The position numbers were made by a program, and so were the translations under genes. Shown here in pieces: positions 8,161 through 16,880 of a stretch of DNA of 64,000 nucleotides. Numbering within the stretch: the stretch's first letter is position 1; the number at the start of each line of letters is the position of its first letter. Under the pieces are notes generated by a model, which saw nothing but the letters and a program-made list of their open reading frames with translations, made no database searches and was not told where the DNA came from. Origin of the DNA: Pseudomonas caspiana (GTDB lineage Bacteria > Pseudomonadota > Gammaproteobacteria > Pseudomonadales > Pseudomonadaceae); NCBI RefSeq assembly GCF_002158995.1, contig NZ_LOHF01000001.1:27342-91341 (forward strand). Direction: 5' to 3'.

Positions 8161-9063
8161 ATGGATCTTCGCGATCTTGCCTATTTCGAAACGATTGCCG
8201 AGTTGGGCCATTTGGGCCGGGCTGCGCAAAAACTCAATCGCAGCCAGCCTGCGCTGACCAAAAGCATCCAGCGGCTGGAGGAGTCATTTGGCACCCGGTT
8301 GTTCCAGCGCGATGGCCGACGGATCAAGCTGACCCCGGTAGGCGAGTTGCTGCAGGCTCGGGGTAAGGTTCTACAACAGAGCATCGCTCAGACCCAGCGC
8401 GAGGTGCGGGATTTCGCCAGCGGTGCGGTGGGCAATATCCGTCTTGGATGTGCGGCCACCATGGCTGAGTACCTGCTGCCGAAATTGACCTCGGCACTGT
8501 TGCAGCGTGCCCCGGACGTGACGTTGAAGATGGTCATCGGTCAGGACGACCTGTTGCGTGAATCTCTGCGTTCCGGGCAACTGGACATGATTATTTGTGC
8601 GCTGATCACCGATGACGAGCAGTTCGAGAGTTTTCCGATTCTCAAGGACGAAGCGGTGGTGATTGCCAGCAAGGATCATCCCATCTTCAAAAGCCGATAC
8701 CACATGGCTGATCTTTGCGCCTATCGCTGGGTGCTACCGCCATCGGGTGTTTCATCCCGCAAATGGCTGGATCAGGCGTTCAGTGCCCAGCAGCTCCCAT
8801 TGCCCGTGGTTCAGATCGAAGCCAATTCGATTCCTTTGTTGCCCGGTTTGATCGAGCGCACCAGCCTGTTGAGTTTCACAGCCCGGGAGACCCTCGAGTT
8901 TGGCAACAACATGCAACACTTGCGTGAAGTGGTCGTAAAGGAAACGACGATGAAGCGCACCATTGGCTGCACGGTCCGTAAAGGCGGCTACCTGTCGCCT
9001 GTGGCGCAAGCCATGGTGCAGATGCTGCGCGACAGCAGCGGAGAATTTTTGAGCTGGAGCTGA
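8161..9063 (+). CDS. LysR-family transcriptional regulator
   Basis: The 300 residues begin with the LysR winged helix-turn-helix (MDLRDLAYFETIAELGHLGR, then LNRSQPALTKSIQRLEESFGTRLFQR, residues 1-53). A linker helix and a two-lobed effector domain (about 90-295) follow, starting IRLGCAATMAEYLLP. It is transcribed divergently from the AbrB-like membrane gene, the classic arrangement for a LysR activator and its target. The effector is unknown. Expression is probably autoregulated from the shared intergenic region. Confidence 0.93.
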   Translation: MDLRDLAYFETIAELGHLGRAAQKLNRSQPALTKSIQRLEESFGTRLFQRDGRRIKLTPVGELLQARGKVLQQSIAQTQREVRDFASGAVGNIRLGCAATMAEYLLPKLTSALLQRAPDVTLKMVIGQDDLLRESLRSGQLDMIICALITDDEQFESFPILKDEAVVIASKDHPIFKSRYHMADLCAYRWVLPPSGVSSRKWLDQAFSAQQLPLPVVQIEANSIPLLPGLIERTSLLSFTARETLEFGNNMQHLREVVVKETTMKRTIGCTVRKGGYLSPVAQAMVQMLRDSSGEFLSWS

Positions 9064-9160
9064 CGTCGGTAGCTCCATTTTCCTACGGGCTGGGTTAGCC
9101 TGTGGCCATGCAAACGTAATAGCAGCGTTGGCACAGGGAAATGTTCAGGAGAAACGATAG

Positions 9161-9391
9161 ATGCAGACACTTTCACCGCTCGACGCGCAGGTAGCTCCAT
9201 TGCACTTTTTTGCGTGTATTGACCACCATTTTGGTGGTGATCAGTCGCCGTTGAATGACGCCGATGCTGATGAGGACACTGATCCGGAAGGTTATCTCGA
9301 TCTCGATGTACTGGGCCTGGACGAGTTCAGTGACTCGGACAAGCTTGATCCGATTTTCAGCAGCGATGTGGGTTCTTCATCGGTGAATTGA
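9161..9391 (+). CDS. Small acidic protein of unknown function
   Basis: This is a 76-residue, strongly acidic soluble protein. The middle third is rich in Asp and Glu (NDADADEDTDPEGYLDLD), and there are few basic residues overall. It has no signal peptide or membrane segment. The ribosome site is strong (AGGAGAAACGATAG before the ATG), which supports real translation. It stands alone between the LysR gene and a REPIN. Highly acidic small proteins often act as DNA mimics or partners of basic proteins, but nothing here shows that. Confidence 0.65.
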   Translation: MQTLSPLDAQVAPLHFFACIDHHFGGDQSPLNDADADEDTDPEGYLDLDVLGLDEFSDSDKLDPIFSSDVGSSSVN

Positions 9392-9422
9392 GTGTTGCTG
9401 GCTGAAGCGGTCTTCATCCTGT

Positions 9423-9574
9423 GAGATTCCAGGTTGGCCTGCAGCTGAATAACGACGTGGGACCGGCTTTAGCCGGGAAGAGGCCAGTACATTCAGTACA
9501 TCTTTATCGTCATAAAGGCCGCATTCCCGGCTAAAGCCGGTCCCACGTCGGTTTGCGGGCAAACCTGGAATCTC
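9423..9574. repeat. REPIN nested inside a perfect outer inverted repeat
   Basis: A REPIN with arms at 9455-9478 and 9525-9548, of the same family as the one at 5951, is enclosed by GAGATTCCAGGTT (9423-9435) and its exact complement AACCTGGAATCTC (9562-9574). The whole structure fills the space between two convergent genes and could fold into one long stem that stops or stabilises transcripts from both sides. Confidence 0.88.
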
Positions 9575-9591
9575 CCCCCATCAAAGCGCGT

Positions 9592-10116
9592 TTAGTTCCC
9601 GAGACCCGGCGCATTCCGCGCCAGATACAGCGACAACGCCTCAACCGCCAGTTCCACTGTCGAACTGGAGCCCGCCCATGTGCACGCCAGCATCAGGTTC
9701 CTGGGCAGGGCAAAGTCCTCCACCAGATAACCGTGCTCGTCGTAGCCATCCAGGTCGTGGGGCACCAGATCACGAAGTGACTCCACCGGTTCGAAATAAA
9801 CCCAGACCGGTTTGTTCATCGCGATAGCCATACCGACTTCAAACGCCGTACCGGAATCCGGCTCAAGACCGCGAAACACATTGAGGTTGGCCAGCACTGC
9901 CGTGCTGCGCTGGATCATGGCGATATTCATCGAGCAGATCAGTTGCGCGGTTTCCCGAGCCGAGAGCCCGCCAGGCACTTCGTTGTCGAACGGATACAGG
10001 CCTTCAAGCCCATGGGCAGTGCACAAGGCCTTGAGGTATTGGCCGTGCTCTATGGCATCTGCGCGAAATACATCAAAACCCGCCAGATAAACCTGCGGTG
10101 CTGTGTTGATCTGCAT
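9592..10116 (-). CDS. Nucleoside 2-deoxyribosyltransferase family protein
   Basis: This 174-residue protein has the N-deoxyribosyltransferase fold. VYLAGFDVF at the N-terminus forms the first strand and nucleotide-site loop. SGTAFEVGMAIAMNKPVWVY (about 105-125) carries the conserved Glu that acts as nucleophile in this family. The enzymes move deoxyribose between bases or hydrolyse nucleoside (mono)phosphates, so salvage or nucleotide-pool cleaning is likely. The ATG follows GGAGATCGATC. The longer insert around LRDLVPHDLDGYDEHGYLVED suggests it may be a hydrolase-like branch rather than a classical lactobacillar enzyme. Confidence 0.85.
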   Translation of the reverse strand: MQINTAPQVYLAGFDVFRADAIEHGQYLKALCTAHGLEGLYPFDNEVPGGLSARETAQLICSMNIAMIQRSTAVLANLNVFRGLEPDSGTAFEVGMAIAMNKPVWVYFEPVESLRDLVPHDLDGYDEHGYLVEDFALPRNLMLACTWAGSSSTVELAVEALSLYLARNAPGLGN

Positions 10117-10273
10117 GATCGATCTCCGGCATGGCAGTTAACGTGTCCGGATTCTAGCGCTTCACACATTGCGATACCGCAGACCATTTATCAGGCGATC
10201 AATTCAGCGCTGGAATCTGTACGGATAAACAGTATCCTTGCAGGCGTGTCTGGCCTTGTTGCGTAGCTTTGTT

Positions 10274-11953
10274 GTGAATACTTCGCCCCTGGAAAACCCG
10301 TTCTACTACCTCGAAAACTTCCGCCAGGTGCTGCGCTGGATTGCCCTGCGTTACGCGGATTTACTCGATACGCAAGAACAGCAATTCATCGACCACTTTG
10401 CGCAACTGCCACAGGCGGCGCAAGGTTTGCTGGTGCGTATGGTCATGCGCAAGGGCGAGCTGTTTCGGGCCAGCAAACTCAGTTATCCGGAACTGGGCGA
10501 CACGCGGGAAGCGGTGCAGCCGTTGCTGGTTCACGGCTGGGTTGATCCTCGTCCTGAACTGCACCTTGAGCAGTTGTTCACCCTGCTGCGCAAGGCCGAG
10601 CTAGCGGTGTGCTTCAAGGCGCACGGCATACGCGGGACCGAACGAAAGCACGAACTGCTGGAACTGCTGCAGCCTCTTCATCAGTGCGCACAGACACTGG
10701 ACTGCTGGCATGCAGAGCTTGACGAAACGATCTTTGCCCTCAAGGTCATGCCGCTTTGTGACCGCCTGCGATTGCTGTACTTCGGCAATCTTTATCAGGA
10801 ATGGTCCGAGTTCGTTCTGGCTGACCTGGGCATATACCGCTATGAAACGGTTGAGTTTTCGCTGGACTCGCGGACCATCAATGATCGTGCGGACATCGAC
10901 GCCTGCCTTGAGCTGCACGCTTGCCGTCAGGCCCTCGATGAGGGCGCGGTACTCCAGACGCTGGCATTGCGCGCCCTGGCCATCGACACGCGTAACCCAT
11001 GGCTGGAAATGCGGCGAAGCAAGACGCTGTATCAGATCGGTCAGCAAGCCGAGCGTGCGCAGGACTGGTCGTTGGCGTTGAGTGTGTACGAGTGCAGTAA
11101 TTATCCCGGCGCGCGATCCCGGCGCGTTAGAGTGCTGGAGCGTTGCGAGGACTATCACGCTGCCTTGACGCTGCTTGAGCAGGTACAGGCCACGCCACAA
11201 AGCGATGCCGAGGTGCAGCATGCGCGTCGAGTGTTGCCAAGACTGCAACGCAAACTTGGCCTTATCGACAAGGTCCGCCGGGTCACGCGCAAAGTCGAGC
11301 GACTGGATGTGAGCGTTCCGCTGCGTCCCGACCTGAGTGTCGAGCAGATGATCCAGCTGCATCTGGCGGAGGAGGGCAGTGAGCTGTATTACGTCGAAAA
11401 TGCCCTGATCAATTCGCTGTTTGGGTTGCTCTGCTGGCCGGCGATTTTCGCGCCACTGCCAGGTGCGTTTTTCCATCCGTTTCACAGCGGCCCCAGCGAT
11501 TTGCACAGTCCGGACTTTTACTCGCGCCGAGCCGTGTTGTTCGATGCATGTCTTGCGCAATTAGACTCGGATCTCTGGCAGCACACCATCCGTGAGCACT
11601 ACCAGAGCAAATACGGTCTGCAATCGCCGTTCGTGTTCTGGGGCACATTAACCCCCGAGCTGCTTGAACAAGCGCTGCACTGTTTACCGGTCGATCACCT
11701 TCGGCACTGGTTCAGACGTCTGCTACTGGATATCAAGGCCAATCGCACCGGTATGCCGGATCTGATCCAGTTCTTTCCCGCGCAAAAGCGTTACCGAATG
11801 ATCGAAGTCAAAGGTCCCGGCGACCGCCTGCAGGATAACCAGCTGCGTTGGCTGGATTTCTGCGCCGAGCACGATATGCCGGTCGTGGTGTGTTATGTGC
11901 AGTGGGAGGAGCATGCTATTCCGGTAGGAGCGAACTTGTTCGGGAGATCGTGA
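10274..11953 (+). CDS. FAN1-type VRR-NUC structure-specific nuclease
   Basis: The protein is 559 residues from the GTG at 10274. This start removes an unrelated N-terminal stretch of an upstream TTG frame and gives about the length I recall for bacterial FAN1. ENPFYYLENFRQVLRWIALRY begins a helical N-terminal DNA-binding region, and a SAP-like helical segment and TPR-like helices follow. The C-terminal VRR-NUC domain (about 450-550) carries the PD-(D/E)XK residues in GMPDLIQFF and MIEVKGPGDRLQDNQ. FAN1 cuts 5' flaps and helps unhook interstrand crosslinks. The final residues PVGANLFGRS are encoded by a REP half-element (11921-11946), so the C-terminus has been remodelled. No clear ribosome site is seen at either start. 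Confidence 0.88.
   Translation: MNTSPLENPFYYLENFRQVLRWIALRYADLLDTQEQQFIDHFAQLPQAAQGLLVRMVMRKGELFRASKLSYPELGDTREAVQPLLVHGWVDPRPELHLEQLFTLLRKAELAVCFKAHGIRGTERKHELLELLQPLHQCAQTLDCWHAELDETIFALKVMPLCDRLRLLYFGNLYQEWSEFVLADLGIYRYETVEFSLDSRTINDRADIDACLELHACRQALDEGAVLQTLALRALAIDTRNPWLEMRRSKTLYQIGQQAERAQDWSLALSVYECSNYPGARSRRVRVLERCEDYHAALTLLEQVQATPQSDAEVQHARRVLPRLQRKLGLIDKVRRVTRKVERLDVSVPLRPDLSVEQMIQLHLAEEGSELYYVENALINSLFGLLCWPAIFAPLPGAFFHPFHSGPSDLHSPDFYSRRAVLFDACLAQLDSDLWQHTIREHYQSKYGLQSPFVFWGTLTPELLEQALHCLPVDHLRHWFRRLLLDIKANRTGMPDLIQFFPAQKRYRMIEVKGPGDRLQDNQLRWLDFCAEHDMPVVVCYVQWEEHAIPVGANLFGRS
11921..11946 (+). repeat. Half REP element inside the 3' end of the FAN1 gene
   Basis: The sequence from CCGGTAGGAGCGAACTTGTT onward repeats the left arm of the REPIN at 59498-59585, identical over the first 22 bases. 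No inverted partner follows. It is translated as the last residues of the nuclease. Confidence 0.85.
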
Positions 11954-12026
11954 GCCCGACACTATGCCTGCCAACAAAGATGGCTCTTCTCAAACAAACT
12001 ACAACTATCTGATTTGGAATGCTTTT

Positions 12027-12117
12027 CTGTAGGAGCTCACGAGCAGCGCGAGGCAGCGATGGCGGTGTATCAGGCAGGACGCCATCGCGGCCTCGCGGTG
12101 CTCGTGCGCTCCTACAG
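12027..12117. repeat. REPIN (CTGTAGGAGCTCACGAGC family)
   Basis: The left arm at 12027-12060 and inverted right arm at 12084-12117 (ending CTCGTGCGCTCCTACAG) lie between the convergent FAN1 and GntR genes. Arms of the same family are seen at 19485-19586 and at the window end. The gap 11954-12164 holds nothing else I can identify. Confidence 0.88.
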
Positions 12118-12164
12118 GGTCAATGTCGCAGTACAAGGCCAGTGCTTTAGCTCGTGCCACGCCA

Positions 12165-12866
12165 TCAACGCTTGATACCCACCGACTCCAGAAAACTGTC
12201 CCGCGCACTGTTCAGGTGAGCGAGCATGCATTGCCGGGCTTTTTCCGGGTCACGAGCCTTGAGTGCCGCCACCAGCGCCAGGTGCTCGTGACAGGCCGGC
12301 AGGAAGCGTTCGGGTATGCGGGTCAGGTTGCGCATGCGGATGCGTTTATGGATTTCCCGGATGAAGTGGCTCAGTGACTGATTGCCGCAATGGGCAAGAA
12401 TCAGCACATGGATGTCGTCATCCAGATACAAGCCTTCATTTTCCCGTGAAGGCCGGGCCACAACGTCCTGCAAGCGTCTTTCAATCTCGTCCAGCGGCGC
12501 CAGAGGGATATTCGTGGCTGCCAGCGCCGCAGCTTCGCTTTCCAGCATCAGCCGGATCGAGAGCAGTTCCAGATACTCAGTGATGTCCACTTCGCGAACC
12601 ACCAGCAGGCCATTGGGCAGCAGTTGCAGGACACCTTCACCCAGCAGTCGGCTGATCGCGGCGCGCATGGGAGTGCGGGAGACTTCAAAGCGCTCGGCGA
12701 GCTTGCGTTCTTCGATCAGATCGCCAGGTTCCAGGTGCCGACTGGCAATCAGATCGAACAAGGCCTGATAGGTTTGCCGGGTCACGCTCTCGGCCGGGCG
12801 GCGGCTAGTGCCGCTGGGGCGCCGACTGCTGCCTTCGTCGGTCACTGAAGCGTCAAGATCGTTCAT
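12165..12866 (-). CDS. GntR-family regulator, FCD (FadR-like) subgroup
   Basis: This is a 233-residue protein. After a Ser/Arg-rich tail of about 28 residues comes the GntR winged helix (TRQTYQALFDLIASRHLEPG, then ERKLAERFEVSRTPMRAAISRL; about 29-95). An all-helical FCD ligand domain (about 100-225) follows. Its usual metal ligands are an Asp and three His; likely ones here are the Asp-His of DDDIHVLILAHCG and the His of ACHEHLALVAAL. FCD regulators sense carboxylic or sugar acids. It is the last gene of the nine-gene minus-strand operon, 52 bp after the ABC ATPase, and is probably its repressor. Confidence 0.92.
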   Translation of the reverse strand: MNDLDASVTDEGSSRRPSGTSRRPAESVTRQTYQALFDLIASRHLEPGDLIEERKLAERFEVSRTPMRAAISRLLGEGVLQLLPNGLLVVREVDITEYLELLSIRLMLESEAAALAATNIPLAPLDEIERRLQDVVARPSRENEGLYLDDDIHVLILAHCGNQSLSHFIREIHKRIRMRNLTRIPERFLPACHEHLALVAALKARDPEKARQCMLAHLNSARDSFLESVGIKR

Positions 12867-12918
12867 GGTGCTTCCTGCTTATGCATAGGGTTCGCGATCA
12901 CTGCTCGTCGATGTGCGT

Positions 12919-13686
12919 TCAGTGCAATATATTGCCGAGAAACAGCCGCGCGCGCTCGGTTTGCGGCGCGCTGAAGAATTGCTCCGGCGCACTTTGCTCG
13001 ACGATTTCTCCGGCGTCCATGAATACCACGCGATCAGCCACAGTGCGCGCAAAGCCCATCTCATGGGTGACGCAGACCATGGTCATGCCTTCTTTGGCGA
13101 GATCGACCATGACATCCAGCACTTCCTTGATCATTTCCGGATCGAGGGAGGAGGTCGGCTCATCGAATAGCATGACCCGGGGTTTCATGCACAGCGCCCT
13201 GGCAATCGCCACGCGCTGTTGCTGCCCGCCGGAAAGCTGCGACGGATAGTGATCGGCCCGGTGAGCGATGTGTACGCGCTCCAGATAATGCCGGGCGCGC
13301 TCTTCGGCTTCGGCCTTGGGCAGTTTGCGGATCTGCACCGGAGCAATCATCAGGTTCTGCAATACCGTCAGGTGCGGGAACAGGTTGAACTGCTGGAACA
13401 CCATGCCGATTTCCTGACGCACCTGATGCACATTTTTGGTCCTGGCATTCAGATCGTGGCCATCGACCACGATGCGGCCTTTCTGGTGTGCTTCCAGTTG
13501 ATTAATGCAGCGGATCATAGTCGATTTGCCAGAGCCGGACGGGCCGCAAACCACGATGCGTTCCCCTGGATCTACATGAAAATCGATGTTCCTGAGTACC
13601 TGGAATTCGCCGTACCACTTGTTAACGCCGATCAGCTGAATCATGGGGGCCGGCCTGGTCATTGCTGTGTTCGTTGTGGTTTTCAT
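12919..13686 (-). CDS. Polar amino-acid-type ABC transporter ATP-binding protein
   Basis: This encodes 255 residues from the ATG at 13686, chosen because AGAGG lies just upstream and because the frame before it only shadows the neighbouring dehydrogenase gene. Domains in order are Walker [10 protein letters not shown] (about 42-50), Q-loop [11 protein letters not shown] signature LSGGQQQR, Walker [13 protein letters not shown] and the switch His in CVTHEMGFA. This is the GlnQ/HisP class that powers import of amino-acid-like solutes. Its two permeases and binding protein are upstream in the same operon, separated by two dehydrogenase genes. Confidence 0.95.
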   Translation of the reverse strand: MKTTTNTAMTRPAPMIQLIGVNKWYGEFQVLRNIDFHVDPGERIVVCGPSGSGKSTMIRCINQLEAHQKGRIVVDGHDLNARTKNVHQVRQEIGMVFQQFNLFPHLTVLQNLMIAPVQIRKLPKAEAEERARHYLERVHIAHRADHYPSQLSGGQQQRVAIARALCMKPRVMLFDEPTSSLDPEMIKEVLDVMVDLAKEGMTMVCVTHEMGFARTVADRVVFMDAGEIVEQSAPEQFFSAPQTERARLFLGNILH

Positions 13687-13705
13687 TGAAGTCAATCCTC
13701 TGTGA

Positions 13706-14479
13706 TCAGCCAGCCATCCAGCCGCCATCGACCAATAGGTTCTCACCGGTGATGAAGGTCGCTTCTTCACTGGCGAGGAAAAGCGCGGCATTGGCCACGT
13801 CGTCAGGGCGACCCAACCGCGGCAGGGCAGTGCGCGATTGTGAGTACGCGAGCATTTCAGGGGCGATGGCCCGGCCGGTCTTGCCGGTGAGGATTTTCCC
13901 CGGTGCCACACCGTTGCAAATGATGCCCTGAGCGGCGTAGTCCACTGCAATCTGCCGGGTGATATAGACCACGCCGGCCTTGGAGGTCCCGTAAGCCACA
14001 TCTTGTGGACAGGCCACCATGCCGTGTTGCGAAGAAATATTGACGATACGACCCCGCACACCATCGCGCTCAGGCTGTTTGAGCATCGCCTCGACCACTT
14101 TGCGTGACATCAGGAATACGCCGGTCAGGTTGACGCCGATGACCCGGTTCCATTCATCAAGGCTGGTTTCGGTGAGCGGTTTGCCGACGCTGACGGCTGC
14201 GTCATTAATCAGCACATCGATTTTGCCGTCACGCTCGATCAGCGCATCGACGGCCCGCTGGACATCAGCCTCGGAGGACACGTCCATGTCGACGTGATCG
14301 GCGACGCAACCTTGCTCACGCAACAGGTCAATGGTCGGGGTTCCGCCTTCGCGCACTGTGGTGCTGAGGTCAGCCAGCAAAAGGCGAGCGCCTTCGGCGG
14401 CAAACCGCAGCGCAATGGCACGGCCGATGCCGGACGAGGCACCGGTGATGAGGATCGATTTATCAGTAAGACGGCCCAT
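13706..14479 (-). CDS. Short-chain dehydrogenase/reductase of the unknown-substrate operon
   Basis: This 257-residue classical SDR has the NAD(P) fingerprint [10 protein letters not shown] (about 12-21), an NNAG variant reading NDAA, catalytic Ser in NISSQHG, and Tyr-Lys in YGTSK (about 160-164). The C-terminal cofactor and oligomer segment is [10 protein letters not shown]. An acidic residue after the second strand (LLADLS) suggests preference for NAD. Such enzymes oxidise sugar acids or hydroxy acids. It lies between the epimerase-like gene and the ATPase with short gaps of about 15-20 bp, so it is cotranscribed with the transporter. Confidence 0.92.
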   Translation of the reverse strand: MGRLTDKSILITGASSGIGRAIALRFAAEGARLLLADLSTTVREGGTPTIDLLREQGCVADHVDMDVSSEADVQRAVDALIERDGKIDVLINDAAVSVGKPLTETSLDEWNRVIGVNLTGVFLMSRKVVEAMLKQPERDGVRGRIVNISSQHGMVACPQDVAYGTSKAGVVYITRQIAVDYAAQGIICNGVAPGKILTGKTGRAIAPEMLAYSQSRTALPRLGRPDDVANAALFLASEEATFITGENLLVDGGWMAG

Positions 14480-14494
14480 GCCGGAGTTCTCCAG

Positions 14495-15472
14495 TTAGCT
14501 GGCAGTGATCTGTGATCGCCAGCGGATGTAGTCGGTTGCGGCCTCGGCCAGGGAATGAGCGGGAGACCAGTCGGTGTCCTGGCGCAGACGCTCGGTGGAT
14601 AACGCCGGACGCGTGCCGGGCAATCCGTAGCGAACGGTGGCGTCTTCCGCGCACCGGGCGAGGGTCGCGGCCCAGGTCGGCCAGTGTTCACTCAGGTGCG
14701 CGCACCATTGCGACAGGTCGGTCTGAACCTCGCCGCCAACGTTGTAGAGCTTGTGCTTGAGGGTTGCGCAGTTCAGCAGCCGCGCCAGAGCGTCAGATGC
14801 GTCACGGGAATAAATCCAGTCGGCCTGCAAGCTGTGCGGCAGGCAGGCCGACTGGTGGTCCAGGGCTGCTTCAAGGGTCTGGGTGTGGGGGCTCAACATG
14901 TCACGAACCCCGGTTGCGTATTCCCAAGGGCCAAAAACCGGTCCCAGCCGCGCGACGCAAAGATCCAGGCCATGCAGCTCGGCCATGCGCAGGGAGATTT
15001 GTTCAGAGGCCAGTTTGCTGATGCCGTACAGGCCGGTGGGCTGTGGCCAGGCCTGATCCTCGCGGTACGTCGGGCCAGGTGGCGGTGTGAAGCCATAAAC
15101 CGCCACCGAACTAAGCAGCAGCACCCGGCGCATTGACGGTTGCTCTGTGCAGGCCTGAATCAGCGCGACGGTGCCGTTGATGTTGACGTCCAGCACGGTG
15201 CTTGCATCGCGGGTCTCGCGTTGCAGGTCCGGGGTGATCGCGGCGGCGTGAACCACACGATCAACCGCATGCCGAGCCATGACGCTTTTTAACAAAGCTA
15301 CATCGCGAATATCGCCCGTGACCTGCTCCACGGCCCCTTCGGGCAGCGCGTCCAGCAGCGCTGACGGTGCCGGTTGGCGATCGAAGAGCACCACGGTTTG
15401 TCCGTTGCGCAACAGCTGTTCGGCCAGTGCCAGACCGATAAAACCACTGCCGCCAGTGATGAGAGTCGACAT
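14495..15472 (-). CDS. NAD-dependent epimerase/dehydratase family protein
   Basis: The protein has 325 residues and an extended SDR fold: GGSGFIGLALAEQLL (Rossmann loop, about 7-21), GDIRD, VVHAAAITP, LLSSVAVYG with catalytic Ser, and YGISK with Tyr and Lys (about 152-156). The middle ARLGPVFGPWE is typical of sugar-nucleotide epimerases and uronate or denovo-type dehydrogenases. In a catabolic operon a dehydrogenase or epimerase of a free sugar-like substrate is more likely than a nucleotide-sugar enzyme. The ribosome site is AGGAGCAGTC before the ATG. The substrate is unknown. Confidence 0.88.
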   Translation of the reverse strand: MSTLITGGSGFIGLALAEQLLRNGQTVVLFDRQPAPSALLDALPEGAVEQVTGDIRDVALLKSVMARHAVDRVVHAAAITPDLQRETRDASTVLDVNINGTVALIQACTEQPSMRRVLLLSSVAVYGFTPPPGPTYREDQAWPQPTGLYGISKLASEQISLRMAELHGLDLCVARLGPVFGPWEYATGVRDMLSPHTQTLEAALDHQSACLPHSLQADWIYSRDASDALARLLNCATLKHKLYNVGGEVQTDLSQWCAHLSEHWPTWAATLARCAEDATVRYGLPGTRPALSTERLRQDTDWSPAHSLAEAATDYIRWRSQITAS

Positions 15473-15506
15473 GACTGCTCCTGAAAATGGTTAAGGACGA
15501 ACCTGC

Positions 15507-16178
15507 TTAGCGAGTCACCAGCATCCGGCGTTCGAGTCGGGCGACCCAGCGGGCAAACGGCCAGAGCAGCACAAAGAAGATCAGCGCGGCGGCCATCAAG
15601 GGCGTGGGGTTGTAAGTCTGTTCCTGAGCCACTCGCGCCGAGCGCAGCAGTTCGGGCAGCGCCACCATCGCGGCTATTGATGTGGTCTTCACCAGTTCCA
15701 GAGAGTTGCCCGCCAGGGGCGCGAACACGTTACGGATCGCCTGAGGCAGAACGATCATCACCGCCAGCCGGAGCGGGCGAAAACCCAAGGCTCGTGCTGC
15801 TTCGTATTGACCGTTGGGGATTGATTTGACCCCGGTACGAAAGATCTCGCCGAAATAGCCGGAGTGGTTGAGCACCATGGCCAGCACCGCGGCGTTGAAC
15901 CCACTGATCTGCCAGCCCACGGAAGGCAGGCCGAAGTAGATCAGCACCAGCAGCACCACCACGGGAAACGAGCGACAAATATCGATATAGACCAGCACGG
16001 CTCCGCGCAGAGGCCGAATATCGAAGCTGTAGAGAATCGCCAGCAGCAGACCGGCAAGAAGCGCCAGGGGCAGGGTGACGATACTCAACAGAAAGGTCAG
16101 TTTCAGCCCCTGAAGCAGCAGCGGATAAATCATCAGCAGCGAGTCGAGGTTGGCGAAGTTCTCGAGAAACATATCCAT
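15507..16178 (-). CDS. Amino-acid-type ABC transporter permease (second)
   Basis: This 223-residue inner-membrane protein has about five membrane helices. It has the HisM/GlnP coupling loop that contacts the ATPase (EAARALGFRPLRLAVMIVLPQAIRN, about 140-165). The Y-DICRSFPVVVLL segment near residue 65 is typical of the family. It starts seven bases after the stop of the other permease, so the two form a heterodimeric channel. Confidence 0.93.
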   Translation of the reverse strand: MDMFLENFANLDSLLMIYPLLLQGLKLTFLLSIVTLPLALLAGLLLAILYSFDIRPLRGAVLVYIDICRSFPVVVLLVLIYFGLPSVGWQISGFNAAVLAMVLNHSGYFGEIFRTGVKSIPNGQYEAARALGFRPLRLAVMIVLPQAIRNVFAPLAGNSLELVKTTSIAAMVALPELLRSARVAQEQTYNPTPLMAAALIFFVLLWPFARWVARLERRMLVTR

Positions 16179-16185
16179 GGCGATA

Positions 16186-16857
16186 TCAGCGACCTTTGTG
16201 GCTGGAGTGTTCGAGCCAGCGGCTCAGGATCACCAGCGGAATGAACAACAGCAGATAGAACCCGGCTGCCAGTGTCAGCGGTGACGGATTGGCCACGATG
16301 GACATGTAACTCTGGGCCTGACCCAGGGTCTCCGGCAGTGACACGGCCGTGCCCAGCGCGGTGCCTTTGCTGATGGAGATCGCCCGGTTGGTCAGCAGCG
16401 GAACGGCCATGCGAATCGCCTGTGGCAACACGATCATGAACAATGTGCGCAATCGGCCGAAACCCAACGCCTGAGCGGCGTCGGTCTGGCCTTTGGGTAG
16501 CGCTTGCATGCAAGAGACAAAGATCTCGCAGGCAAACGCCGACAGCACAGCGCCCAGCGCGAGCACGGTGGTGACCAGTGGCGACAGCGTCACGCCCATG
16601 TATGGCATGCCGAAGTAAAGAAAGATGATGATCACCAACTGCGGCAAGGTGCGGAACACATCGACGTAGAAGGTGATCAGGCCGTTGACCCCGCGCAGTT
16701 GCAACGAGCGCAGAATCGCCAGGGCCAGTCCGCTGGTCAGGCCGAAGACAATCACCAGCAACGACACCAGCACGGTCAGCCCGAACCCCGGCAGCATTGC
16801 GGGCAGGGCACCAACCATGACCGGCAGATTGAAGAAGTTTTCGATCAACGCGTCCAT
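16186..16857 (-). CDS. Amino-acid-type ABC transporter permease (first)
   Basis: This 223-residue inner-membrane protein is homologous to the permease that follows it. It has the same topology and the coupling loop TDAAQALGFGRLRTLFMIVLPQAIRM. FYVDVFRTLPQLVIII matches the family segment before helix 3. AAAGGCGAAGC precedes the ATG. It lies 23 bp after the binding-protein gene. Confidence 0.93.
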   Translation of the reverse strand: MDALIENFFNLPVMVGALPAMLPGFGLTVLVSLLVIVFGLTSGLALAILRSLQLRGVNGLITFYVDVFRTLPQLVIIIFLYFGMPYMGVTLSPLVTTVLALGAVLSAFACEIFVSCMQALPKGQTDAAQALGFGRLRTLFMIVLPQAIRMAVPLLTNRAISISKGTALGTAVSLPETLGQAQSYMSIVANPSPLTLAAGFYLLLFIPLVILSRWLEHSSHKGR

Positions 16858-16880
16858 TCAAGCTTCGCCTTTAGCCTGCT

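Noticed and set aside
10601..11560. A 319-codon minus-strand frame opposite the FAN1 gene.
   Set aside because: The composition is a reverse-frame artefact, and the plus-strand protein has the VRR-NUC motif.
13687..14064. An N-terminal extension of 126 codons of the ABC ATPase gene.
   Set aside because: It overlaps the dehydrogenase gene in another frame and has no homology to ABC proteins. The ATG at 13686 has a good ribosome site.
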